NCBI RefSeq assembly: GCF_000003815.2
Contig: NC_049991.1
Span: forward strand, 22,044,139-22,108,138
Direction of reading: 5' to 3'
Source of the DNA: Branchiostoma floridae
Taxonomy: Eukaryota; Chordata; Leptocardii; Amphioxiformes; Branchiostomatidae
Length of the DNA stretch: 64,000 bases
The position numbers and the translations under genes are program-made. Within the stretch, counting starts at the first letter, position 1. Each line of letters opens with the position of its first letter. Below the pieces are notes generated by a model that saw only the letters and a list, made by a program, of their open reading frames with translations, had not been told where the DNA came from and did not search any database. This document shows, one piece after another, positions 45,315 through 59,100 of the stretch.

Positions 45315-48300
45315 GTAAGCGTTCCCAAGCAGTAGTGATACTGTAAAGCCCCCTTCCTGTTTAAGACCCCCTTTCATTAAGCCAATCAGTAAAGGTACTG
45401 TACATAGTAGTAAGGCCCATTTCCCGTACCTGTAGCAGCAGCAAAGCAGTAGTACTTGGTACTGTAGTAGCAAGGTCCCTTTCCCTTACCTGTGTTACCA
45501 AGCTGTAGTGATACTGTAGTAGCAAGGTCCCTTTCCCGTACCAGCGTTTACCAAGCTGTAGTGGTACTGTAGTAGCAAGGTCCCTTTCCCGTACCCGTGG
45601 CGTTAACCTAGCAGAAGTGGTTATATATCAATGGTTTATTCATTATTCATAACCGTACCCGTGGCGTTAACCTAGCAGAAGTGGTTACGTAGCAATTCCC
45701 CTTCCCTGCATCATTAGCTAAGCGGCAATGGTGGTGTAGTAGTAAGGCCCCTTCCCCGTACCTGTAGTGTTTACCAAGCAGACTGTTTTGTAGTATTGTG
45801 GCTTTCCTACACTAGCCAACCAGTAGTGGTACCGTAGTAGTAAGGACCCTTTCGCAGAAATGTTCGCGGGGGTTTTATGTTCGCGGTTTTTGCGTTGCCA
45901 ATTCACCGCGAACTTAAAACCACCGCGAACATTTATTCCATGGCAGTAAGAGCCTGCAGTGCATGGTGCTACCGCGAACTTAAACAACCGCGAACATTTC
46001 TGCGAAAGGGTCCTTACTACTACGGTACCACTTCTGGTTGGCTACTGCAGGAAAGCCACAATAATCCGCGAAATTAAATCCCCTCCAACTTAAATGCATT
46101 TACAGTATTAGCCAAATTAACCCTACGAAAAATTGTCGTATTGTCTGTTGCCAGGCCGACCCTAGCAAAATCCATAATTTTTTCAGGACCGTACTCGAAA
46201 ACGCACCATTATTTTATAGCCTCCACCAAGCCTACCTCATCAAAATTACTAGTATTACTGAACACCAACAGTTGAGGCTAAGTTTCGAGCCAATGATGGT
46301 TTGTCAATTAAAGGAATTTTACTTTTACTTTTTACTTTTGCTTTTGGGGACAGAGGCAAGCAGCCCGCGATGATGATGATGACTTTGCTTCTTGGACTGA
46401 AAGTAATTTAGTAGAACCTCAATCCAGATAGCCTCCTTCACAGCACACTGTCCTCCATGGCCCTTTGTAGCTCTTCAGTATCTTGCAGGTTTACATCACT
46501 ACACTGCGCAGACTGTCTAACGCCTACGTCACATTTCCTACCCGAGGCCAGGTAGGACTTTTTGCGGAAACGAAAAATTAAAATTCATGCCAATAGATAT
46601 GCATAAAGCATGCTGTTGAATCATTTTGTGTTTTTGTGTTTTATATTATTCTTAAAGTTCCCAAAATCTACCCGGCAATGCCCCTTTTGGGGAAATGTGA
46701 CGTAAGTCTAAGTAGGTGCCTCTAGGTGTGCCCCTACCTCTTCTTCCTTTAGGCCTACGTCAATATTTCCAAACCGGGGCCCGGCCAGGCAGCTTTAGGG
46801 AACGAAAAGTATGATGTTAAAGACACCAAACTACACAAGTCGTAACATGCGATTATAGCCACAATTTAGCTTTTTCTGCTACTTTGTAAAGGACCACGTT
46901 TCTGCGCCGTATAACAAGACGGATTTCACGGTGGCAATAAACAGCCTCACTGTATCAGAAATAAAACTTACGCAAGAAGAAAAAAACACCGCCACAGAAA
47001 GTTCTATGCTGCCCATGTTGCTGACATGACATCAGTTGATCTAGTGCACTGCCTGCCCTGCATCCTGCCTGTCGAATGTGAACAGGACTGAGGCGTTCTG
47101 TGTAAAAGTCACGGTTTCTCAGTTGCTCAGATGTGTTTGCCCAGCCTCCACCAGGCCTTCCTACGGGGGTGCGGGGTCGTAGAAGTCGGCAAAACTCGGG
47201 AAATTGTCCAAATGAGTCAGTCCACGCTTAGGTTCATACTTCCCCTCCGGTGGCTGCGCGGTCGGCCAACTCCTCTGGTAGCAAAACTCGACTGGCAAAT
47301 TATTCTCACTATGATAGCCAGCGTAGTCAGTCTGGTAGAGACCAGTGTTTGTCTGGGATTTAGTGACCGGTGAGGCTCTAACGGAATCAAAGATCTTCAG
47401 ACAAACGACAAGGTGAAATCTCGGGATGATTTGTCGAGAAATGATACCTGTGTGCGTCTCTCCTGAGAAACGACAAGTCGCGAAATGGCAGTTTTGTAGA
47501 GAGACATGGGATTGTGCGCTGAGGACGGGATTCCCATTGCAGAGGTTAAGAATTTGGTAATGCCTTTTTTTTTACTGGAAATTCAAGCATTTGTATCCCA
47601 GAACGTCCGTCAAATGCCCTTCTCTACGGTCGACGAGTTTCCTCCGCATTCAGTGTTGGTCCCCAGAAGAATCTATCACAAATTTTAAATTCGTCTAAAG
47701 ATCGAGAGTAGCCTGGGTACCATCCGATTTCTACCGGGGCTCCTCACACTCGCTACCCTAAAAAGGTAATTAATAAAGGTATTTTTTAGGGTAGCGAGTG
47801 CAAGGAGCCCGGGTAGAAATCGGACGGTACCCAGGCTAGATCGAGAGTACTTTTTACTAGACTATTAAACCTGGTGCACCAGACAGGACTCTGTGTTCTG
47901 CGATCTCTGCTGGTCTGAAAATCGCACGATGAACGGAAGAACATCGTGTGCATAAATTACGACCGAAAACGTGATTCAGAGATCGATTTAAAATTCGACT
48001 TTTTTTACCGGCCTTCACCCCATCGTCACCGAATTGGTATCCTGACGTCAGTAGCGTCACCATGGTTACAGGTGTGGCATTGTGCGCATCAGCGCGGTGG
48101 TGCCATGCGCCGTGGTAACGGATACGGTTTAGATTCACACACAGGGGCTGCAACAGTGACACCGTGACCTTGGAGATTCTCGGTTGGCCTTTACTCGAGA
48201 CGTTTACGACAATCTTTCTCAATATTTTCGATCATTATGCCACTCCTTCAACAAGTCGCCTCAAGAAATGAAATCTGACGAAAACGTCTGCTTTTCAGAC

Positions 48301-50156
48301 AGTCAGCAATTCTATTTTTGGATGCATGTGTAGAGGCAATTGATTGTGTGAGAAACCCCCATACAACAGGCTTTTTGTCACCTGCACGCCTCATTTACGA
48401 AGCGGATCACATTTCCATTCAGATCGCGGCGGCCTGGCACCGACAGTACCTATTCAGCACGGCCAGCTTTGGTTACACTTGGACTGAAACAAACGCCATG
48501 AACACCACCATAGACAAAGTCTTGAAACAACAACTCACTTATTTTTGTTTAAACATCTTGAGGGTCAGAGTAATGATAGGATTAGCGTGTGGTAAGATAT
48601 AGAAACTTTAGAAAGGTCACGTGTCACATCCCGAATTAGTACACGTAACGTAAGGCGACTGACGTTTTTGCTTGAGCCTCCCGTAGGTCATGGTAATGAG
48701 TTTGTAAAACACAGGTTTGGTGCATGTGCGGTTCGCAGTGTGTCAGAAGGTTGCGGGTACTGAACCCGAAGTAGAACCATTTAACTAAGTGGCATCGTGT
48801 GGCATGTGGTCAGGGTGGGCGACCCAGAATCACCTGCATAAGGTCCTGTGTTGGAATCCGTAGCTGGGTCGGTTGTTATGGCCTAGAGTATCAGGGAGTA
48901 AAACAATCAATCAATCAAGCAACCCCTTTTCTTCCTATAGTCCCGTTTTGGGTTACCTTGAGTCCTCAACACAGGTCCTGTGAACATGGATAAAGACGAA
49001 TGGCACGCCTTGTCTGCATTATGCAATCTATTGTTGCTTGAATGACGTGCAGGCTTTTACTTGCAATTGGGCCATAACGGTCCCACATAATCTCCAAGTA
49101 GATCCTACAATGGCATAAGATAGTACCAAACTGGCCAAGGAGTATAGTTAGCTAAGAGGTGCCCATTTGCCTTGTAGCGAAACACACTCCTAAGCCGGCT
49201 TCACTCCTCTGCCAGCTTTTGATACTATCTTATGCTACCATAGGATCTGCTTGGAGATTAGTCCCACAGACCCTTCCTGGCTGCAGAGCTTTTGCAGCGT
49301 GGTCATGTTGTAGTCTTGTCTCCCTTCTGAGGCTAATTATAACGTCACATTTCCAGAAACGTCGTAGGCCCAAGAACCTCTAATTTAAGACCCCTTCACG
49401 CGAGAATCGGAATGAGCCGCAATGTCCTCTGAATAAGATTATTTGTATATTCCTGGGAATTCGTATTCTGGAAATTTTCACTGCATTCCAGATATTTCAG
49501 CCTGTTCTTGTGGCCGCCCCGAATGTTTTTGTCATGCTCAAAAATTTCGAGATGCATTTGAAGTGGAGAAATATCGAACGGCATTCAAATGTTACATGGA
49601 GGTGTTTTCCTGTTATGCAAAACAAGCAAATAAACGGGTATCTTGGGCGTGATGCTGTTCATTTTTGTTTTCATGCTTGATGAGAGTCAAGTTGATAAGA
49701 CACACATTAACTTGCTGCGCAGACAGACAGCGCCCCTGGCGACATCCTAACGTTCGTGCAGTTCTGCAGCAGATAGCCCGAGAAAGGCGACATGCTAACG
49801 CCTGTGCATGTGTTTTCACGCCTGGTGGTTGCCGTGCCCCGTGCAACAGCGCCCCTGGCGATATGCTAACGTCTGTGCATGTGTTTTCAGGCCTGGTGGC
49901 TGCCGTGCGATAGCGCCCCTGGCGATATGCTAACGTCTGTGCATGTGTTTTCAGGCCTGGTGGTTGCCGTGCCACGCGAGAAGAGACAGTTGGGCAATGC
50001 CAGACCCTCACGCACCCCGCCCGTCAGGCCTACAGCGCCCGCTGTCCCAGCTGAACTGAAGGATGGAATTGCAGCTGCATTCGGAGGTAAGAAAAAAAAG
50101 TCCGAAAACCGATGTTGCTCAATATAGCGTCAGATGTGCATGAATTGATAACAATT

Positions 50157-50187
<31 letters not shown>

Positions 50188-53100
50188 ACTGGTTTATTGA
50201 GCAATAAGTATAATAGTCCTCCTGGCAGCCTATAAGGCTGAATTGCGAGGATATTACAATCATGATACATTCAAAATACATCAATTAGAAACACTTGTTG
50301 AACGTTGTTAAAACAATGGGTCAATAGTTACTACTTAAAATACAATATCGACGTAATACAAATTTGTTACGTTCAAAGAATCCCGCTATTTACAGGCTTA
50401 GACTTTATATAGACTTTTAAAACAAGACAACTTTGTAAAAAGGAGTTCGTAAGTCCGCATGAGGAGGCCATAATTGTAACAGTCTGACTGAGGAGTAAAG
50501 TACAGTTAGAATGATTTACCCGATAAGCACATGTTATAGTTCTAGAAGGACAATCGTTTGAAAATCGTGCTCTTCTTATGGTTTGCTATTTCCTCCACAG
50601 ATGCGTCCGCTCTTGATCACTCTTCAGTTGCTAAGTTGTAAGTACCGTTTGTTGTTTATATAACAGTCATGGCTATTTCATCAACATAAGCGAAATGAAA
50701 TGGTTGATGTTGATTATGCCTTCTGCATCAATACAATATTTAACAATTATTTAACATAGTAAAGATGTGAGGTTTTATCTATAGCAACTTATAAGGAAAC
50801 ATGATCATGGTGAATTTCCATGGATTGCTGGTAAAGAAGTTCCGACGAATCATTCGGTCATTCTACGAAAGACCAGACGTCTGATGAAATATATGAGCAG
50901 CTAACTCTTTCGTTGGACAGCGTTTAACCATTGTCCTGCTGAGTCCGTTTATATACGAGATGGACATATTTAACCCTTGTCATAATGAGCTGTTGAGAGT
51001 TTGGGGTATTTCTTATGTAAAACTTAAATACTACTGCAATCGGATGGGGGAGTAAATCGGCATCAGCAGCACAGAACTGGTCAAGATTTACTTATCTGAT
51101 GAAGCCATCAGCTCTGGAAAGTCAAATTGGCCAAACAATCGCCAGCAGGGCAAGGGTTTTAAAATGGATTGAGATGCATTCTACAAACCTCACAGCGGGA
51201 ATCTAACGTGCGTTTGGTTCTGTCGTTCCCTGCAGCATCAACAGCCAGGCGAGCGATTCTGACATCGTCCGGGCTCTGAAAGGAGATATCGAGATCAGCG
51301 CAATTTCTAATGACAACTTTAAAATGATACCAGGAAACCTGATGACGAAACTCAACGTAAATATTGCGACGTAATCATTCTGTGAAAATCCTACACAGAA
51401 GAGCTTCGTACTTTGCCCCTCAATGGCAAAGCAAAAAGTATGAAGTTGTTCTGGCCTATCTCTGTCTCTCTGTTAATGTGTGTTTCGTTGTCCTTTCTAA
51501 ACCTTCCTCCCCTCAATGTCCATTTCATTGGCTCCATTGTTTTCTGGTTTCCTTTGCCGGGCATCTTGTTCACAAAACATCCTCGGACCTGCTATTCGGT
51601 CCGTGATGCTGGAAAGTTCGCAGAGATTATGGTTAATGCACGTCAAAAAGCAGTTACTCAAGCAACGGGATATAATTTTGTCAAATAATGTTCAGACAAC
51701 GTTTCAAAGAATTGTTAATGCTGCGATACTGTGATTACCTTGCTTGTTTTGCTGATTTTCTGCGAAAAGTCCGTAGAATTAGGCGGCTTGGCAAAGCCTA
51801 TCTCTCTGTCACGCCTCTTCCATTGCCTCCTTTGATTTCTGCTTTCTTTGCCGCTCTTCTTTGTCACAATACATCCTCAGCCCTGCTGTGTGGTCTGTAA
51901 CACTAGCAGGTTCGTAGAGCAGAGTGATTAATGCTGTTTGTTTGTTTGTTTGTTTGAAACTGTGAAATTGTGACGGCCTTGCTTGATGATTTTTCTGCCT
52001 TATTTTCTCCAACATCAACAGTTTGGATAAGAGGTGAAGTCTGCCATCTCTGATGTTCTGTTTTTCTGATTTGTGTCCAGGATGCAGAGTTTGAGAAGAT
52101 CACGGCGGCACAGATCGTGGCCTGGCTGAAGCGCCCGAACAACCAGTACGACATCAGGCAGCTGGATGAGCTGTCCACCCGCGTCTCCACCGAGAAGTTC
52201 CTGGAGGTGCTGACGGCGATGAAGGGCACAGCTGAGGTAGGCAAACAAACAAAAACAAACAAACAAATGCACACGAACAATCCTTCCAAGCAATATGCCT
52301 TCAGTGTCCAGAATCTGCCAAATAAAGTTTAATGATGTGTCGATTATAAAAAAAGACAAAGAAACTCTGACGAATCCAACTTGCACACATAGATGGTGGC
52401 CCGAAGTAACTGAAATTGCAAGAGTATGAAATTGCCCTGGTATGTATGGGTAAGGAGTTAAGGGGGTGAAGTCTGCCATCTCTGACTGCCCCCGTATGGG
52501 TAAGAGTGTAAAGTCTGCCATCTCTGACTGCCCCAGTATGTATGAGTAAGGGGTGAAGTCTGCCATCTCTGACTGCCCCAGTATGGGTAAGAGTGTAAAG
52601 TCTGCCATCTCTGACTGCCCCAGTATGTATGAGTAAGGGGTGAAGTCTGCCATCTCTGACTGTCCCAGTATGGGTAAGAGTGTAAAGTCTGCCATCTCTG
52701 ACTGCCCCAGTATGTATGAGTAAGGGGTGAAGTCTGCCATCTCTGACTGCCCCAGTATGGGTAAGAGTGTAAAGTCTGCCATCTCTGACTGCCCCAGTAT
52801 GTATGAGTAAGGGGTGAAGTCTGCCATCTCTGACTGCCCCAGTATGGATAAAGGGGTGAAGTCTGCCATCTCTGACTGCCCCAGTATGTATGGATAAGGG
52901 GATGAAGTCTGCCATCTCTGATTGCCTTCTTACCCTTTCCAGGCCGGAAACGCCGCCCGGCCCACCCCCGGGCTGAGCGCCGACGTGCAGGACTTTCTGG
53001 TGCGAAAGTACGTGGAGGCGAACGTGAATGCCTCCTGCGCCGACATGGCCACAAACCTGCAGAAAGTCTCCTTCATGCCGCGGGGCATGACGGTCGAGAA

Positions 53101-56100
53101 CCTGAGGAAGCTCCGAGAGAACAGCGACCAGAACTGCGGACAGGTGGCGGAGGCTGTGTGAGTAGAAGTGTACCTCGGGATTTATCGATGGTCTATCTGA
53201 TAGCTGCTCTGTACCTGGTCTCATGGGTAAAAGTAAAGGTTGAGGTAGTCCCTGACCGTTACGACCACTGCAAAAGCATTTGAAAATGTTTTAAAAAATT
53301 AATGCAGCAACAAAGAAGGAAACAAAACTGTACATGGGTCAATTAGGATGTGGCCAATTTACTGTGTTCTCATTTGTGTTGGTAGATATCATAGTCCGAT
53401 GCTAAACTTTCCTCCAACACAAAAGTATACACGGATCAAGACCACTGTTGCCTACATCAGGATGAATAATAAATGAAGACCTTTATTGTACAGTTTTGCC
53501 CAACCGAGCTAAGTACAGCTCACAGCAAGTCAAGATATATACATATAAAAGTATCACAAATCTAGTCTAACACAAAAGTTCGGCTTCTTCTCGCTTCTTG
53601 GTAATAGTAAATACTTGAAAATGTAGGACTGTATGGGTTTCGCTATGGTCGGTTTGTCAAAACGCATGAGAAATATAAACTTGTCAGTGCTACTCATGTG
53701 TCTAAAATGAGGGAATCTACTTTCTATATAACTAAATAGAGTATTTCTATCATTGACATACATATCGCAATCAACTATGAAGTGCACTTCATCTTCTACC
53801 ATGTTTGAGGTACAAAATTGGCAGACTCTTTGTTCTAGTAATAATGACCATTGACCCGAAGAGGTCGACAGTAGTCGTTGAAAAGTTGATCCGTGTATAC
53901 TTTTGTGTCAGCAGAAATTTTTGCATCGTACTATAAAATCACTGTGTCTTAATTTCAGCTTGGACATCAACAAGAACGGCAAGCGGTACTGCATGATGGC
54001 TGCCGACGCCCGGAAGGAGGTGTGCGCCTTCGCGCGCTCGGCGGCCGGAGACCAGTTTGGCACCGTGGAGAACCTGGGCAAGCTGCCGCCCTTCACGGAC
54101 TGCCTGACGGCCCAGGATCTGGAGAGCGCGAGCGCCGATACGGTACGACCTTTAAGCACCAATGTTTGCTGTTGGACGTTGCTGCGTTACAATGTGCACC
54201 AGTCAGAATTGCCCTGATGAAGGTGCCAGACAGTCCCCGAAACTTAGGTGGAAATAAAAGCATTGGTTGTGTAAAAAGAGTGTCTTGACTGAGTAATGTG
54301 CAAACCTGAGGAAAATATTTATCGAGGTTTGACAGTCCTTAATTTTCTCAGATATACAGTCAAAATTACAGTGAGACCTGTTGTTCTTCCGTTTTGCGTG
54401 AAATATAACGTCTGCTTTCCAGCTGATCGACCTGTACGATGACGGGTTCTTCCTAAACGTGGTTGAACTGCCCGAGGGCGGAAATGACATCGTCAGGCGG
54501 AAACTGGAATCGTCAGACAGGATGCCGAAAGGAGCTGACCTCATCACCTTCTTCAACAACGTCACCCTGGTGGAGAAGTAAGTGGTCTGACCTGAATGTG
54601 ACATTCATAGGTGTGGTCATGTGGCCTGCCTTGATTGACGTAGGTTGAAGGTCTTGGTCCTGTAGCTTAGACCAATCAGCCACGTGCTCAACATTTATTG
54701 ACAGGCTGGGTTTTGTAGCTTAGACCAATCAGCAACGTAATAAACATTGATTGACAGGCTGGGTCCTGTAGTTTAAACTAATCAGCAACGTGATCAACAT
54801 TGATTGACAGGCTGGGTTTTGTAGCTTATACCAATCAGCCACGTGCTCAACATGATTTACAGGCTGGGTCCTGTAGCAGTAAACCAATCAGCTACATGAA
54901 AAAAATTCATTGACATCGATTGACAAGCTGGGTTCTGTAGCATAGGCCAATCAGCTATGTGATACAAATTGATTGACATTGACTTACAATCTGGCCTTGC
55001 GGTTTGGACCAATCAGCTAAGTGATCACCATTGATTGACGTTGATTGGCAGTCTGGGTTCTGAAGCTTGGACCAATCAGCTACGTGATCAACTTTGATTG
55101 ACAGGCTGGGTTTTGTAGTTCAGACCAATCAGCTACGTGATCGACATTGATTGACATTTGATTGACGTTGATTGACAGGCTGGGTCCCGCAGCCGAGGTC
55201 ATCGGAGACATGATCGGCGACCTGAGCCAGCTGGAAGTGCCCGCCATGAAGAAGATGAAGCGGACGATCTCGGGCAGCCGCGTGTGTAACGCAGGGGAGA
55301 CGGAGGCGAGCACGAAGGCACCTTCCAAGGAGGAGAAAGAGGTAACAGCTAACAGCATAAGATCTATGAAACCCTAAAGTCACCTTAGAAATTCATTCTT
55401 AAGCTTCATGTAGCCAGCGTAATGTTAAGAGTCCTATTAAAAACAGATTATGAGATCTAGAGCCGTTGTGCTCGGACATACAATTCAGGATAATACCAGT
55501 CATGGCACTGGAGGAACGATGACCAGTGTGAATATGTGTCATTTGGTGAAGTTCTGAAGGTTTCGAGCCCACCGTACCTCTGGGCACTTTGAGATTCTCT
55601 CACATTGAAGAAAGTTCACCTCCTACGGGGCATCGCGGTTGATTGTTTATTAGTGTTCGCAGCAATAACACCAGATCCCTTTGCTGCATTCGTATGTACT
55701 TTGGCATGTCGCCTGATAGTGTGCATAAAATGATGCACGTTAATGTTGAGCCCGCTGATTTTGGGTTGAGGCCGTTACATTCTCTCCAAGCAAAGGTTGG
55801 GCTTGCCACACTTCTTGGCTTGATCCTCCCATGTTTCCACTAACAGCTGGACCGGAAGCTGCTCCAGGCTCAGATGGAGGACCCGTCCGCCGTCACCGCC
55901 GACACCCTGAACAGCCTGGCCGGGTCCCTGGCGGAGATGGCGCCGTCGGAAATAGAGAACCTGAACCCGGCCGCCGTGGTTGACGCCATCAGCACGCTAG
56001 CCGATGAGGACTTCTCCTTTGGGGAGGTAGGGTTTCCGCTACATTTTATCAAACACGGTTTGCAACAATTTATCCATTGCTCAAGGTACATGCTCTGTGC

Positions 56101-59100
56101 AATAGGGTCTTGGATATGGAAAATAATTCCCACAAGGAACCAAACCTGTACTTACTTACTTAAATCCTCTTCTTCCCGTGTGGGACATAAGGCTGTGATA
56201 AGTTTCCTCCACTGGGGTCTGTTCTGTGCTAGGGGCTGAGAAGCATCCCAGGGGATCCCAAAGGCCGCTAGATCTTTAGCCACAAAACCTGTAGCTATAT
56301 GATTACTGTAAAGAATTAAGGATTTGGCTTTTAACTAAAATTGGACTTACTACAATGCAAAAGATGGCTTCACTTGAGTCTGTCCAGTACTGGTGACCTG
56401 ATGTTCGGAAACCGTCCAAAGGATAAATTTGTGACTGGTCCTCGATAACAATCCAGCTACCTTCCTCAAGGCCTGAATCTACTCTACTGATGACGTACCC
56501 GATGACGTACCTGATGACGTAGTTTCTTCTTTGTTTCAGGCGAGGGCTCTGATCGAGAAGTACAAGTCCGGAGAGTCCGTCAGCGGAGCATTGTCTGCAG
56601 CCCAGGTAGGTTCTTTTAATTTCTATTGTTGTTGCGCAAAACACAAAGTACAGAGTCTTTCTATTGTAGTCAATTCAAGTCAAGTCAAAGCCTTAATTCA
56701 ACTAATGTTCGATACGGGTGTTATTTCACGTTATCACACATGGTTCTGCTTTTACCACAAGTGCTTTCAATGAATGATTCGAACGCCCTTCACGTGCGCA
56801 GACTTCTTCGGTGTTAATCAAGCTTTAAATAATGGACATTTCAGTGGTTACCACTTTTATCAAGGATATGACATTTTCTCATCTTCTGACACGTCCCGAT
56901 TGTTGAAGTGTGTGTATTTTTCGTGTGAGTGGCTCGGTTCCAACCCTCCCGCGATCGGGCTGATAACTCGGGTGATAAGAAAGACACCGTGTTGTATTCT
57001 ATATGTAGCACTTACAACTGTTCCAATAGCAACTACACGAGCTACATTTGTAGTCCAATGTAGGCAAGACGTGGTGTATGACTAGGTAGGTCTGGTAAGA
57101 CATGATGAACGACTAACAAAGATCTGATGAACCAACCAGGTGTCCTCCCTGGGGAAACTTGCCGCCAAACTGCCCGTGGACGAGCTGGACCAGATGTCCG
57201 ATGCCGACATCCGGAGCTCCATCTCCACCTTCGCCAGCGCCAAGGCCGACATGAGCCCTGCACAGGCCAAGAAGATCGCCAAAAAGGTGGGCCGCACTTT
57301 GTCGAATCATTTGCCAACTCAGCGTGCAAACAGCTACGTTACCTACGACAGCGTGCATGCTTGCTAGTTTCGTTTCCCCGAGTCCTCCGTTTTACGGAGC
57401 ATGCTATTGGATCAGTGAAATGGTCTTCCGAATCTTTGTCTTTTGACATATTTAAGCTTAATTTTATCAATGCTGCCACTTTCTTAACAAAAATATGTAC
57501 TGTACCGTGTTCAAATTGGTCGATACCACACTTACAATCTCCGTGGACCTGAAAGTCCAGACCAAGAAGAGTTGCAATCTGTTAATTGCGTCTATTAGAC
57601 TTTCCTACTGCTGGTGAGGGCTGAAGACCTTCGGGTAATCAGTGAGTAAGATTAAGGCTGTGAGAACATCTATTTTGCTTCCCCAGGCCCGCAATGGAAA
57701 CCTCTTGGATCAGCTCGGGAGCGGAGAGATCAACAGCTTCTTCGACGCCCTTCCTCTGAATGAGATAGAAAGCATCACCGATGACATTGCCGCTGATGTT
57801 GCAAACGGGGACTACAGTAAATACAGCAGCCTGCCGATGACTAAAGCGCAGGTACGTTGAAGCACGTCTCCTTAGTCTGCTCATTCGTTTCCTCACTCAC
57901 TCACTCACTCACTCACTCACTCATTTGCTGACTCACGTATTCATTCACTGAATCTGGCATCCATTCACTCATTCATTCATTCACTCACACACTCTCACTC
58001 ACTCACTCGCTCACTCATTCACTGATACGTAGTCATTTACTGAACCACTCATTCACTCACTCACCCACTCACTCACTCACTCACTCACACACTCACTCAC
58101 TCACTCACTCACTCACTCACTCACTCACTCACTCACTCCTCCACTTAACCGAACACTTCCAATGTAGGCAGACATCATATGATTCTCACCTGCCGATATG
58201 ATTCTCACCTGCCGATATGATTCTCACCTGCCGATATGATTCTCACCTGCCGATATGATTCTCACCTGCCGTCCCGTCCGCAGGCCAAGTCCGTGTTTGG
58301 AGTGATTGAGTCCGGACTGAGTGGAGGGCTGGACAGGGACACTGTCATGTAGGTTGGACTTTTTCCCGTTGTAGCTACAGAAATAAGGTGGTGTCGCGTG
58401 GTCCAGAGCATGGGTTGGCTGTGTCATGAAATTGAGACATTTTATCCTGAGAGGCGCGACTTTTCCCATTACCCAGTTCGCAATACTGATCGCCAGCCTT
58501 TAGATCCCATGATCACTTTAAAGAACCCACCACACATCAATTAGGAAATGCCCTGTACGTTTCGTTATGTTCCCCATTCTACCATTCCGCTTGTTCGGGT
58601 GGCCTTAAGCTGGTGGCAATGTGATGGAGGTCTGACGTCGGTATTACATTGCAACAGTGCAGGCCGGTAGGCGATAGTTCAGCTGGTTTAGTCGTTATAA
58701 AGTCATGTTCCAAATTTAGTAAAGCCGCTCTGCTGTGCCGGGAACGGTGTTAGGGGTTGAATTAGGGTAATACTACTCCGTTACGCTGGAAACAGGTAAA
58801 CAAAATAAAAGATATTCAAATACAATTCAATCGCTGCAGCTATATTAAAAACGGAGAATTACTTCCGGACGTTTCGAGGGACATCCATCACTCTTCTTCA
58901 GCGTCACTAGAATGAACTGGCAGAACAATTCAATACAAGAACATCTAACTAGGAAAACTGCTTGAACTACTAACAGATGATAAAAGCTAAAACCGTACCC
59001 TTACTACCGTCTGTCCTTCCCGACAGTGAGCTGGGGAACGCGATTGCCGGTGCCGGGGATGACGCACTGGATCTCATCTCTAACGACGACTTCGCGGAGG

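Noticed and set aside
52015-53224. Minus-strand ORFs of 284, 307 and 198 aa with repeated GQSEMADF-type peptides
   Set aside because: They come from the 48-bp minisatellite and the antisense of mesothelin-like exons. No start context or family resemblance.
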